A stretch of 64,000 bases of DNA from Vigna angularis (GCF_016808095.1 NC_068980.1:9768501-9832500); one strand, 5' to 3'; numbered from the stretch's first letter, positions 1-12,313 are shown. The notes: generated by a model not told the origin, from the letters alone. A program made the numbers and translations.

Positions 1-1480
1 CGTAACATAGAATTAGAGGGGTTGCGTAGAGGTGTCATGTTTGAACTACTTCTAGTTGGTGTCTGTTCTCTTCACATGCAATTTCACACCTAGTTGCGTT
101 TCAACTGTTGTGGAAAATGTTATGAAAAGGACCATAGCTTTGGTGGCCTTGATTTTAGGTTTAGGAAGTCATCCCTATGAGATTGCATATACAATGCTTA
201 GATCTTAAGACATCGGACCTACCTTAAAAGCTTAAAAAAAACATGTTGTCTTTTGATCATTATTTGGCATAGGCATCCTCATGCATCATATGTATTTGCA
301 ATATTTTATCATTTTCCCTTCATTTTCTTTATACATAACAATAAATGTGTCACGTTTTTTAAAAACAAAAACAAAAAACAAAAATGTCATGCTTTAATGA
401 ATAAATAAATAAGGAAAAATAAAACTTCATCATTATTTTGAAGCCTTTATGATTTGAAATCACAACAAAAATTTCCTTCTTCAACAATTTCCATCATCCA
501 TTTTATCCATAAAAAATCAATTTACAAGGGACATTATCTTAAAGTTATCGCAAGCAATTTTAGCGCACAAAAAAATAAGAATGAATAAAAAAACAGAGGC
601 AACTTATCGCATTTGAACTTTGTTTTTCCTTTAAGTTAAGAGTTTGGAAAATAAAGCGATCATGATATATAATTTACTAGTCGAAACAATTCTCAATACA
701 TTTTACATTTAATATGATATTTAATCAACTTATTAATCATATTACAAAAAATATTATTTTAGGAAAATCTCTACTAACTTTTATTGGAAATATAGTAACA
801 GAGTTATAATTTATATGTTATATTAATTATATTTATTAAATGTGTTATTTAGGATATAATAATTTATATATTATTAAATAATTTATTAGTTGGCACTAAT
901 ACTTATACACTGTCTATTTAATATAATATTTATTTTTATCAAAAGCACCATCTTTTTAAAGCATCCGTTGTAACATATAATTAGTAAGGATGTTACAACC
1001 GATAAAATAAAATATTATAATAAAATATTATAAGATTGATAAACGAAATAATTGTCTTAAAATATAAATTATATCATTAACACAGTTATTTAAAAATAAT
1101 AATAGTAGTAATAAAATATATTTAAAACAATTAAAAAAAAACTACTAGACAAAAAGAATAATATTTTGTAGGATTATTGTCACTATATTTTAATACCTAC
1201 TCTCATTTGTTCATATCAACAAGGTGATTATCCCAAAACAAACAAACACACAAGAAACATCAAAAGAAACAATAGGGTAAACTAACTTGTGCAAAAATTT
1301 TCATAAAACAAACATAAAGATATTATCATACATCAATTTTTTCATAAAAACAACTATATCACTTATAAAAACTCATACTAGGCTCAATTATCCTGAAACA
1401 TGTATGTATTGATATCAAACTTTTATGAGTTATGAAATACCTGAAAAACACTAGAATGAGGGGTTGAATAATGTTAATGG
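1..1480. other. AT-rich intergenic DNA, no gene seen
   Basis: No open frame or domain that I recognise. From about 1200 to 1450 the sequence resembles the minus-strand LTR part at 21090-21300: both have 'aggtgattat', an A-rich run with 'acacaagaaa', then 'tgtattgat(a/g)tcaaactt'. It is probably a decayed fragment of that LTR family. A short inverted repeat sits at 967-999 and is reported separately. Confidence 0.5.
967..999. repeat. Short inverted repeat, 10-bp stem
   Basis: GTTGTAACAT at 967-976 is matched by its exact reverse complement ATGTTACAAC at 990-999, with a 13-base loop. The motif resembles the termini (TGTAACAT / ATGTTACA) of the LTR family seen elsewhere in this window, so it could be a relic of LTR ends; this is inference. 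Confidence 0.5.
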
Positions 1481-1827
1481 AAAATTTTTCGCAACCCTTC
1501 TAATATAGCACGTTATCGAGCTCTTGAAATCTTCTTTTAAATAATCGTAGGCTCGACTTAATAGGAGTTTTCATAATAACTTTTAGCGTGCTATTCAGAA
1601 TATATATATTGCAACGTTTTGTTAAGAACTTCTTTTATGAAATAAATCATTTAGCGTGAAAGATTCTTATGTTTGAAAATAAAGCGCAACTGCACGTTTT
1701 CACAAGATGATATTTAGGTAAAAGAAGAAATGATTGCACAAGATATTTTATACTGGTTCGTTTCAATTAAGCTACGTCTAGTGTACTTCGCAGAGGGTTT
1801 TAGTATAATCTTCACACGATTACAAAT

Positions 1828-2025
1828 GAGTATTAGCACCACTCTTGGTACTCAACTACCTCACCGAGATTTCCTTTGAGTATTAGCACCACGATTGTTA
1901 CTCAACACTTTGCCTAGATTTCCTTTAACTATTTGCACCACTCCTAGTACTCAGCAACCTATCGAGATTTCTTTTGAGTATTCGAACCACTCTTGGTACT
2001 TAGCAACCTTGCTAAGATTCCTCAA
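1828..2025 (+). repeat. Four-copy tandem repeat, about 50-bp unit
   Basis: Diverged units start at 1828, 1878, 1927 and 1976. Each has the skeleton 'gagtattagcaccact..tggtactcaac' followed by 'gagatttccttt'. Just upstream (about 1750-1800) is 'tactggttcg...agctacgtcta', a phrase I associate with non-coding plant LTR elements. A 73-codon frame crosses the array but only follows the repeat and is not a gene. Confidence 0.75.
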
Positions 2026-3309
2026 CTCAACTAACTTCAGTTGTGAGTATTTTAATTCTCTTCAGAATTGGCATCAACAATTGCTTACAAATAGTTCAGA
2101 CTATATCTCTCATTGAGTGGATTTGAATACAATACAAAGTAGTCTAAAATCTCACATGTGTTTCTCTCTTCTCTCTTACAATAGTAAGCAATATAACAAT
2201 GAAGCTTGAGAATATCTCTTTCTCTTTTTCTTCTCTCTTCTCTTTTTTTTTCATCTCAAATGTAATATTTTGTCTTGACCTCTTTCTCTTCTTCTTTCCA
2301 GGATGAATATATCGTTGTAAGCTCTTCTTTCTTAAGATGTTCTTTGAAGTTATCCTCTTGATTTTTAGGATGTGTCATTTTTTTTCTTTTTCTGGTTCTT
2401 TTTTAATATGAGGTCCTAAAGACTCACTCTAATCATAATTTGGTGATTTGTAGACATTTTTAAAATTCCTTGTGCTTGAATCAATGATTGTGCATGTTTA
2501 GAGCTCGATAGGGTTTTTGTTAAGGTAAGGGAAGCTAGTGACATTTCTTTATGTTCTTTTAAATGATGATTTCTTTCATGTTATGTTGAATTTGGTTAAA
2601 AGGTGGAAAATTTTATCCGCCATAGTATAAATTGTGAATTGAATGATTTTAGATAGTTAATTGGTGCTTGGTATTGTGATGGATGTGTTAAACTGTGATA
2701 AACCTATTTGGAGCTTAACTTGATTGTGAATTTTCTGTGGTTGTGAAGTTAGTGATACTATTTGATTGAGATGTAGGGAAGAAAAGGTTAAGCTTGGTTG
2801 TAACTCAAATTTTGGGTTGGGGGACTCAATAGGTGAATTTTAGAAATAATGATTTAAATAGTGATATGGTGATTTAGGAGTTGTTATGTGACTATTTGAA
2901 ACTTGTTAGGGTAGTGAATTTGTAGAGAATTGGTCTAGGAGTGTATGGTACACAATAGGTGAAATGAATTTTGGTGCCTTTTAGGGGTTTTGAAGAATGA
3001 GATTTTGATTTAGAAGGTTTCAGGTAGGTTTAAATGTTTGGGGTGTCTTTGATCCATTTGTGACTTGTTTCAGGTAGGTTTAAATGATTTATGGTCATTA
3101 GAGTAGAGTTTTAGTTGTTTTTGAGTTGGAAGTTCATGACATAATGAGTTTAAACTTAGTTTGGTTTGGATTACATACTCTTGGATAGGTCATTAGTGGC
3201 TTTAAACACAAAATGAAAGTAATAGTGGTTAGTAGGAGTACTTAAGATAGGTCAAGTTAGGTTGGAGGGTGCCAATTTTGCAGAATTGGTGTTCTGCAGA
3301 ATTATACAG

Positions 3310-3590
3310 AGTGGTTGGGCGAGCTAGAGGCTCACTTTGCGAGTAATTGAGTGTTTTGACATGAGTTTCAGTGGCTAGGCAAGCCAATTCGCTAGGCTGG
3401 GGGAACTCACTATCTTTGCTCTCGATGGGCGAGTAGCTCGTTGGGTGAGTTTCGGGGATCTTGGGTAGTGAGTTTCCAGGGTTGGGCGAGCTCCCTCGCT
3501 GGGTTGGAGAAGTCTCATGTTTAGGCTCTTGCTGGGCGAGTGGTTTATGCTCGTTGAGTGAGTTTGTGCTCGTTGAACACCATGTTTTTT
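3310..3590 (+). repeat. Degenerate 'tgggcgag' motif cluster in LTR remnant
   Basis: Six or more copies of (t)gggcgag(c/t), often followed by 'tcgttgggtgag' or 'ctcgctgggt', are scattered over 280 bp. The local GC content is clearly above the flanks. A similar phrase with 'cttaggcgagac' occurs at 18180-18250, and the inverted copy near 21740-21900 has 'gcgctcaac'. This looks like a rapidly diverging minisatellite inside the LTR family; no function can be assigned. Confidence 0.6.
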
Positions 3591-4247
3591 GTGTTGGATG
3601 AGTGGGTTCGAGTTGATTTATTTATTTATTTTTTTCTTATCTTTTATGGTTGGATTTAGATGGTGGAATGTTATATTTAATGCTCAATGATGTGATTTTG
3701 AATTATATAATGGTAAAGAGATTGTGATTGAATTGAGAGATGGTTTGGAAAGAATTTATGGGGTGAAATTCTTAGTGGTAGTTTCAGATAGAAAAGGAGA
3801 TTATGTGATGAGAAGTCGCAGGAGATCCTAGTTTATAGTCTGGTGTTCTTTGTCCATTGGTAGTAGACGGATTAATCTTGAGTGATAGCTTGGGGGCTAA
3901 CTGTCTCACCACTACAAGTGCAAAACTTTTCATAGTCTAACATCAATACATTTATTCGGATGGTTTTATCTAGGTCAATAACATGATTAGGATGATTGTT
4001 TTGTTTTGACTGAAATGAATTACATAATGAAATCTTGTTGTGTAATAATTGTTTATTCATTTTGTCATTAGCTTGCCCTTTTTTGTATTTTGTGTTGTTT
4101 GGTCATATGCATTGATTTTCTGTGACGATGATCATTTAATAGGTGTGAACAAAGAAAGATAGTGTTTCAGTGGAGTAGGCACTCGGTGAAAATAGTTTAG
4201 ATTTATAGATATTTTAGTATATATATATTTTTAGTTGTTTTAAAAAA

Positions 4248-4347
<100 letters not shown>

Positions 4348-4349
4348 AT

Positions 4350-5297
4350 GTATATACACGTTATTTTGAGTCTGTGGTTTGTATATAAAGTTTATTTGTA
4401 GTTAGGTTTATACAACTCTAATAAAACTTTATGTTTTTTTATTTGGTTAACTATTCTTTTATATTATATTTGTGATATTTTCTAAATAATATATTAGACT
4501 ATTTATGTGATGTCACATTAATGAATTTAAATAATATTTGTAATGGAGTTTATTTCTGATTTTTAACCAATAAATATTTGGTTTTACTCAAATGTAATGG
4601 TTAAATATAATAAAATACGTATTTAATAAAATGCTATTATTCGAATTAATAAAGTACAGAAATCAATTTTGAACTTGGAACAAAGATTTCTTAATGTTGA
4701 AAATTAACGTCAAAGTTTTCTTTACATGTTTCAATTTATATAAATAAAAGTACATAAAAAATTAATAATAACTAAGATAATTACAAAATAAAATAAAAAT
4801 TACTCTTTTAAATTAAGAATTAAAAACTACATGGTTAAAATTAATTATTTAAATTTCACCAACAAATAGTTCATCTGAGTATATTAGTTATTGTATACAA
4901 TCATTATAATGAGTATAACTGCTGATAAAAAGAAAATGTAATAATTTGACCTAACTAAATATTTATAAAACTCAACAAAATATTTGTAAACATTACTTAT
5001 GTTATCACATTTCCAACTTATTTATAATTATGACAGTAGTTGAAGGACAAAATTTTTGTCTATTTTTCGATATGAAATTTCTTTCTTGAAAACAAGCTTC
5101 AACCTTAAATGAGATATTTCTTTTTGTATTCATGCCTTAAATTCAAATACTCCAGTCAAAATATTAGTTGCATGCAATCTTTTGCTTCAAGCAACAAAAC
5201 AGGTTAACCATGCGTGCACGATACATAGCAATTCGCAACTTGCCATGAATACTTGGATAAAGCATTTGAATAAAATGAATAAACTTAAATTAAAAAT
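4350..5297. other. AT-rich intergenic DNA
   Basis: No coding signal or recognisable repeat beyond simple A/T runs. Confidence 0.5.
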
Positions 5298-6060
5298 AGA
5301 GGGTTAAAATATTTTTTTAAACTCCCTACATCATCCCACTTTGCTCCCTGCACCATCACATATTTTTTTAATTTTAAAATATCCTACACTCTACCTCTTT
5401 TCTTCAATCGATGTGTCACATCTATTGAATTTTTTTTTAATTTTTAATTTTTTAATTTATTGTATTTTAAATTAATATATAAGTATTATTTAATTATTTT
5501 AAAATTATTAATTTATTATTTATAAATTAATTTTATTTTATTTAATAAAATAAGAATTGTTAATTTAATTTATGTATTATTATTTATATAATAATTAAAA
5601 TTTTTGTTATAAATCTACTAAACGGATGTGACACATCCGTTGAATTAATTGTTTCTTTTAGTTTTTAAGTTTTTTATATTTTAAATTAATATATAAATAT
5701 TATTTAATTTTTTTAAATTATTATTTAATTATTTATAAATTAATTTTATTTTATTTAATAAAATAAATATTATTAATTTAATTTATATATTATTATTTAA
5801 ATAATAAATAAAATATTTTTTGAAAATCTATTAAATGGATGTGGCACATCCGTTTTTTTTTAAGTAAAAATAATAAATTAAAATATAAAATATGTAAACG
5901 GATGTCAACATTTGTTCACGGATAACAATATCCGTTGAAGGTGAAACGGATGTTGACATCCGTTTTATAATAAAGGTAAATTAGGTATGGGATATTGCAG
6001 AGAGCGGTTGGTGGTGGTGGAGGAAGCAACTTTCTTAAAAATATGTTGGAGTCCAATTTA
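5298..6060. repeat. Repeat cluster with 214-bp period and palindromic cores; possible MITE-like element
   Basis: A GATGTG core recurs at 5410, 5625 and 5838 (spacing 215 and 213) inside AT-rich units that match each other over most of their length. The core is palindromic: 5621-5641 is a 21-base palindrome with one central unpaired base, and further ones (ACGGATGT..ACATCCGT) lie at 5897-5970. The outer edges look like imperfect inverted ends ('tgctccctgcaccatcac' near 5340 against the complement of 'gtggtggtggaggaagca' near 6010). No coding capacity. Assignment to a transposon family is uncertain. Confidence 0.5.
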
Positions 6061-6631
6061 ACATTTAATCCAATATAATGCACATTAATATATATTAAAT
6101 TTTTATCTTTATAAATATCATAAATAGTATTTATTTAATTTTTAAAAAATTATACTTTATTTATTTAGGTAACTATTACTTAATTAATATTTTACTTACC
6201 AACTTAAACTTTGCTTTGCCTGTTACAAACTAAATTTGCAATTGACCCAGCTGCAATGGATTATCCAAATGGGCCGGGCTATTCAAATCAAAAAGCATTA
6301 AAGGCCCATTGCCGCTTTCTTTTTTCTGGAAACATTGCCTCATATTCCGTACTTGCTATGTTTGTTCTGATTCTGAGAATGTCTTGTGGCTGTTAGAGTG
6401 ACATGTCAGCAAATTTTCTTCCTAAAAAAGTTAAAATGTATATTTTTCAAATAAATTGTATAATTAACCAAAATATTTGTCTGTTCAACTACAGTATATA
6501 TTTTTTAATATAATAATAATAATAATATTTATGGCTGAGATTGTTTCCAGTATTTTACAACTGCAGCAACCCAAGTTCACACACATATTGATTGGAACAA
6601 GGTTCTTCTGAGTGGAGTTTGGTTTGGAATT
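6061..6631 (+). promoter_or_regulatory. Upstream region of the J-domain/ferredoxin gene
   Basis: This is AT-rich sequence between the repeat cluster and the DJC77-like start codon. A TATATAT run near 6495 could be a TATA element but is not distinctive. A 61-codon frame at 6211-6396 has no recognisable product. Confidence 0.3.
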
Positions 6632-9189
6632 ATGGCTCAGTTATTGTCTCCAGTGTGTATGGAGGCACTGAAAATCCACAACCCATCATTGAATTTGTGT
6701 TCAAGAGGCTCATGGCGGATGCTGGTGAAGACTCCAAGTCATTGCACTTTTGTGACACAAAGTGGTAAGCGAAGAGGGTCTGGCAGAGTAAGAGTTACAG
6801 CAGAAGATTCAGTTTCTCCCACTGATACTATTGCAGATGACTATTATGCAGTTCTGGGTCTGGTGATGCTTCAAACTCTCACTTCCTTCTCTTTATTTCT
6901 GCTTAAAGTATTCAAACATGCACACATATAATGAGTTTGGAAGTATTTCTAAGATGAAAAACTCTATAAGTTTTTAGCTTACTGTAATCATTAGACATGA
7001 TCTGAATGTTTGTCAAATGTTACGTATAATTAAGATGTGGTTGGTCTGCTTTTCTAGCTTCCTGATGCCTCACCAGAGCAGATCAAGAAGGCATACTACA
7101 ATTGCATGAAATCTTGCCACCCTGACTTGAGTGGCAATGATCCTGAGACCACCAATTTCTGCATATTCATTAATGAAGTGTACACGGTTGGTTCCATTTT
7201 AAGTTTCTAAAGTTTTAAGCTTTGGGGGTTTTGTCTGTGCTTTTACTGGAAATTGACTATTCCAGTGCAGGTGCTAAGTGATCCCATCCAGCGCAGGATT
7301 TATGATGAAATTCATGGCTATTCTTTAACTTCAATCAATCCTTTCCTCGATGATTCAAGCCCAAGGGATCATGCCTTTGTTGATGAGTTCAGCTGCATAG
7401 GTAATTTGTTCTAATTACTTAAAATAATATGCTTTATTCTTTTGCCTGAATTTATACACCATTGTGGATACCAGCTATGCTTGTAAGTTTTGCAGTGAGC
7501 AGTTAAAAAGCATCTTATATAAGTATGCTGCAAACCCTTTTACAGGCTGCAAAAACTGTGCAAATGTAGCCCCTGATGTGTTTGAAATTGAAGAGGACTT
7601 TGGAAGAGCCAGAGCATTCAACCAATGTGGGAACCCTGAATTAGTTCAACAGGCGATTGACAGTTGGTATCTCTAAGTTTCCTATATTTATTACTTATAT
7701 ATGTACTGACACATTTAATCTGATTATAGAACAAGTATAATGAACATTACCGAGCTTTGCTTCTAAGAGTGGACTTAGATTTCACTTTTACTGCTAGTAT
7801 CTTTTCAAGATGTATTTCTGATGGTGGATCTTGGCTTTCATACTATTAAAGGTGAAAAGAATATCTCTAAATGATCAAAAGGAACCATAAAATGTTGAAG
7901 ATTGGTTAATATAATTTGACATGTCTTAAAATGCCTACCACTTTTCTGAGAGAAGTCCTTTCATTCAATTGTCCCTTTTTATTATATAACTTGAGAATTT
8001 AAGATCAGAATCTTCTGACTTATGTGTGCAGTATTGTATAACTATACAGACACAATCCATTGAGATGTTAATTTTACTTTCTTATAGGCCCTAGATACTT
8101 GAGATTTAGAACCTTTGCTATCACAATAATATCTGCTCAGAGATTGCTGGAACCGATTTAACTTAACCTTTGATTTCTTAATTTCAGCCCTGTTAGCTGC
8201 ATTCATTGGACATCTGCTGCACAACTATCATTACTTGAAGATGAGATGCGCCGTGTCGAACGAGTCAATGTAAATCCTAAATTTATTATATCCATGCTAT
8301 AAGCTTGCAATAGAGTCCCTAAATTTATTCTGGACTTACAAATGCTCATGATCTTGTAAGTGTTTTATACTTTTTATATATCTTGTAACTCTTTTTCTAT
8401 GAGCAGGTTGCCCTGATGCTATCAGGAATGGGAACAGCTTCAATTGATGTTTTCAGAATGGTAAGAATAAAGAAATGAATACAGGAGTTGTTCCAATCTT
8501 TTTATCTAAGTTTGGTGGATATTTGTGGGTTGATGGGGATTTCTTGGGTTGCAAGTCACAATAATCATATTCTGCAGAATTTGATAATTCTTAATTTTCA
8601 AGCAGATTTAGTGTTGTAATGGTACTTGTCTAACATGATATCTATGTATTATTGACAGGCAAGTTCCAGATGGGAAAAGAGGCAATCAAAAGTCTTGGTT
8701 AGAACTCCTAAGTCCTAATTGTGTTAATATGATTCACTTTATAATGTAACTGTGATTAATTTACTCAGCTAAAAAGCTAGTGATGAACTAATTAAGTTTT
8801 AAGCATAATCAAATATTCATGTGCTTCTTGCAGGAAAAAGCAAAATTTAGAATGATGAAGCAAGAAGGTTCTGATAAGAAAAGTTCATACTGGGACAATC
8901 TGTGGGGCAAACAAAAAGAGTACCAAAGTTCAGGTACGACGATGTGAAACTACAAAGGGGATATAAACTTCAAATTATTGTAAAATATAAAAATTTGCTT
9001 TTTAGAAATCTCTGTTTATGTCATTTTAAGTGTCTTTCAAATGGTAATTGTTTGGCAGATGAGGAAGTTGAAGAAAGAGCAAGAAGAGCTGCTTCAGCAG
9101 CAAGAAGATGGAGGGAATACTCAAGGAAGGGTGTTGATAATCCTCCAACATTTAAACTCCCAGAAGCAAACCCTGCCAAGGAAAAATGA
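6632..9189 (+). CDS. DJC77: Plastid J-domain protein with 4Fe-4S ferredoxin domain (DJC77-like), nine exons
   Basis: Exons read from GT-AG borders: 6632-6862, 7058-7186, 7271-7400, 7546-7666, 8188-8269, 8407-8460, 8659-8697, 8834-8933, 9059-9189. All phases join, giving 338 aa. Residues 1 to about 65 are Ser/Arg-rich with few acids, as in a chloroplast transit peptide. A J-domain follows (YYAVLGL about 71-77, HPD at 98-100). Then comes a ferredoxin-type domain with Cys162, Cys165 and Cys168 (CxxCxxC) and CPVSC at 204-208; the fourth cluster Cys is made across the exon 4/5 junction. The tail is rich in Arg, Ala and Glu. This architecture is that of the plant DJC76/77/82 chloroplast proteins, HSP70 co-chaperones that may bind an iron-sulfur cluster. 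The length fits DJC77 (Arabidopsis At2g42750, about 344 aa from memory) better than the longer DJC76. The start is the first ATG before a good transit peptide. The cluster and the plastid location are inferred. Confidence 0.93.
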
Positions 9190-11425
9190 ACATTACTTAA
9201 ATTATCTTCTGTATAATTTAGTCCCATGTAATTAATTCATGTATAGCCTCTCATGAACTAATGAGATCTTTCTCACTCTACTATCTGTGATTGTATATGC
9301 AGCAACTATAGTTATACAAGGGGAAAATATAAGAAAACTATTACTAAGTCCTTTTACTTTTTTTCATGAACAGCTTTTTCTCGAATCATGGTTGTAGAAT
9401 ATTCTTCACGTGTGCACAAATAATTGCAAACGAGTCTTGTCTTTACTTCTCTTTGCAGATTCAATTATGCAACCCCATGGACGAACATGAAATGCAAATT
9501 ACACGACCAAAACATAGACATTAAATGAGGTTATAGGTGATAAAATGAAGAAGTACCTGAATCTGTGTATGAGTGAGCAACTTCATGTTATAATGAGAAA
9601 ATGATTAACATAATTGCACCCTCCTAAGAGCATCCAATCTTGTGGCCCATAGCAATACTTGAGAGAATATACTTTGCTCTCACAAAAAGACGCTTTATAC
9701 TTTACTTTATGTATGGAGCTCCTCAACAATGTATATTTTGAAAATTAATTTAGTACCAATGCTATTCAATGTCTAACTTTAATTTGAAATACTCTAATCG
9801 CATTAAGTTGGGCGTAGCAGGTACAGATAGTCTCTTTTAACGTTACACACACTCACATATATATATGAAGTACTCTAGGTTATATTTAAAATTTAGACAC
9901 AGATTATATTATTTGGTGATCTTACTAGCGAATATAAATAAAATAAATATATAATTAGATGTAAATTTTATTTTATATAAAATTTTGTGAAATTGAATTA
10001 AGGTTAAAGTCTTATCACTTCATTTTTTTATGCGAGTTCTTTTGAGGATAAAAAAAGATTTTTTTTTTATTCTTTAATTTTTCTTTTTGTGGAGATTTTC
10101 AAATAAACACTTAAAAGTTAATTTTAAAAAGACACACTCAATTAAAATGTTGATAGAAAAAAAAATCATTTAAACTTAATGTGATGACCCAATGTAGAGT
10201 TTAAGGTGAGAATTATTTGATAATAAACTTTTTTTAAATTTTATTTTTTAAAATAGGTCCTTATAATTTGTCTTTCACAATAGCACTGCATAAGAAGAAC
10301 GCACAAAAGATTAATCTTTTTGAATATGAAGATAAAATAATAACTGGGATGAAAAATCAATTATTTATAGTATAAATAAAGAGGTATATAAACAAATTGT
10401 AGTTATAAATTTCTCATCAACAATTATCCTCGGGAGTATAATTGAATCAAAAAGTATATTAAGAGGGTGTTTTGGTGAAATATACAAGTAGTGTTAAAAA
10501 TACCCTTTGAAAACAATGTATACTTTTAAAATTCCTTGCTTAAATCAAAAGGTTGTATATTTGATCACTCCCAAATTGGTTTAAAAGTAGCATAAAGTCA
10601 ATTTGATATAAAAATTCGAGAAACACAATGATTAAAAAAATTGAATTTGATCTCTAAGGTGTTTAAAGAATGCTTTTTGAGTATTGTCTGATGCAATCAT
10701 GAGACCCCATTTGGCAGTGGAGTTGCATGAGTGGATGGAAAGTGGAGATGACTTTGTTTTTATTTATCTTAAAGTGCCATAACAATCGATTTTAACATTA
10801 CATAATTCAACATTATACTAAAAGTGGCTGCACCCACTCCAGTCTAAATAATTACTAGTGGCCCTCTTTATCTTCTTCTTTCTATCACTCAGGCCCAGCA
10901 TTTGTTTTATATTTTAAAAAAATAAACAATAAACAAAAATAATTTTAAATAAATATAAATTATTTGTGTTTCAAATTATGATTTCTGTGAACAATATCAT
11001 TTATTCAACAGTTGTTCAACTTGGGTTGGTGTGAGGCCGTGTCGACCACATCATTGAAAGCCTATTGTTCAACCTATTGAGTTGTTCAGTTATCTAGAAA
11101 GGAGAAAACAAATAATTGAAGAAGCATGAAGAGTGTCTCAATGCACTTGAAAAGAAAAAACAAATGAAAATTCTCTGGAAGTAAAGATGCAAAAATGGAC
11201 CATAGATGTACCTTCTCTTCATATCATGTGCTTCATTTCGCAAACTGATGAAAACTGCACATGGGAAAAATAGGGAAAAAGGGTACAAATTACAAAATAT
11301 AACATAGGAAATGTACATGTATTATTGTTGCAGACAGAGTCAAACATATACATCTAAGGACTTTCAAAACAGAAGAAACAAGATTGTGCTCAGAACATCC
11401 ACCAGAAAAGGAAACTCATTCGTTG
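9190..11425. other. Intergenic DNA between DJC77-like and DUF1685 genes
   Basis: The two genes converge. The region holds both 3' untranslated regions and AT-rich spacer. No gene or clear repeat seen; the short minus-strand frame at 11094-11318 is hydrophobic noise from a T-rich complement. Confidence 0.5.
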
Positions 11426-12175
11426 TTATCTTACAATTGATGCTACTGTATGAGCCCAGAACCTGAGATTGTCCTTCATGTCTATCTCATTTCCTACAAC
11501 TGGTACCCTCCAATTTAGCAATGGATTCACATGTTTCTTTTGGTCTAAAACACCCCAAGCTTCTGACAAATAAGGCCTGCAAATCACAGTTTCATCAATG
11601 TTATGTTGTGAACTCAATTCTTCTGCATCTTCTCTTCCTAGCCTTTGCAACCCTGGAATCAGAGAAACCAATCTTGAGTCTTTGTCCTCCTCGGAAAACA
11701 CAAAACCCAAATCCATAAAGCCTTTTAGCTCCTTGAACTCAAGGTCTGAGAGGCTTCTTGTTGCTTTTCCTTTTCTGAAACTTCTTCTTCTTCTTCTTCT
11801 TCTATCACTGTGACACACTTTTTTGGTAGTGACTACTTGTTCATCTTCATGCTTTCCGTTACCTTTTTCCGGTGGAAAATCTCCCACTTCCTTCCCAGAA
11901 AGAATTGGCATCAGCTTCGGTGGTGTGAGGACAGAATTTGGTGATGGAAAATCAGAGAAAACACCCATACTTGACCCCAGGTTTTGGTCACTAAGAGACC
12001 TCAGTTGCAGGGTTGAAACTCTGATGAGCTTTGAATCAAAAGGAAGCACTTCCTTCACAAGGGACTGAGATGTTGTGTCCGCTGTCGCATGAAAAGGTGA
12101 CGAGGTTTTGTTGGTGAAAATTGTTGTCTGAAACCAGAAAGTATCCAACAATTTCAGAACTTGTTCTGCATCCAT
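11426..12175 (-). CDS. DUF1685 family protein, intronless
   Basis: A 249-aa protein of unknown function. Hallmarks of the plant DUF1685 family are RSLSDLEFKELKGFMDLGF (140-158), a Pro/Gly link (LIPGLQRLG, 172-180), and the C-terminal blocks RPYLSEAW (200-207), PLLNWRVP (218-225) and DMKDNLRFWAHTVAS (232-246). The N-terminal MDAEQVLKLLDTFWF is a short helix typical of the At2g42760-like subgroup. Residues 125-131 are seven arginines, a possible nuclear localisation signal. The open frame continues upstream to 12313, but its first codon is TTG, and the next ATG (12271) lies at or above the start point expected from a TATA box at 12290-12295. The ATG at 12175 also has a good context (GCAATGG) and starts the conserved part. 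Function, partners and location are unknown. Confidence 0.9.
   Translation of the reverse strand: MDAEQVLKLLDTFWFQTTIFTNKTSSPFHATADTTSQSLVKEVLPFDSKLIRVSTLQLRSLSDQNLGSSMGVFSDFPSPNSVLTPPKLMPILSGKEVGDFPPEKGNGKHEDEQVVTTKKVCHSDRRRRRRRSFRKGKATRSLSDLEFKELKGFMDLGFVFSEEDKDSRLVSLIPGLQRLGREDAEELSSQHNIDETVICRPYLSEAWGVLDQKKHVNPLLNWRVPVVGNEIDMKDNLRFWAHTVASIVR
11781..11803 (-). repeat. (CTT)n microsatellite coding for poly-arginine
   Basis: Eight CTT-type triplets on the plus strand read, on the coding strand, as the arginine run at residues 125-131 of the DUF1685 protein. Such a tract can vary in length between individuals. Confidence 0.85.
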
Positions 12176-12289
12176 TGCTTTGGTTGAAATGAATGCTGAG
12201 TAAACGTTGTTTAGGGACAAAAGGAAGAAGAAGAACAACCAATAATCAAGAATATTAATGCTAAAGGGCATTGCTTGATTGCCCCATAC

Positions 12290-12295
12290 TTTATA
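12290..12295 (-). promoter_or_regulatory. TATA box of the DUF1685 gene
   Basis: TATAAA on the minus strand, about 115 bases upstream of the chosen ATG at 12175. Transcription would be expected to start about 30 bases downstream, near 12260, leaving an untranslated leader of about 85 bases. This is the main argument against the longer open frame. The start point itself is inferred. Confidence 0.55.
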
Positions 12296-12313
12296 GTTCC
12301 CATTTTGTTGCAA

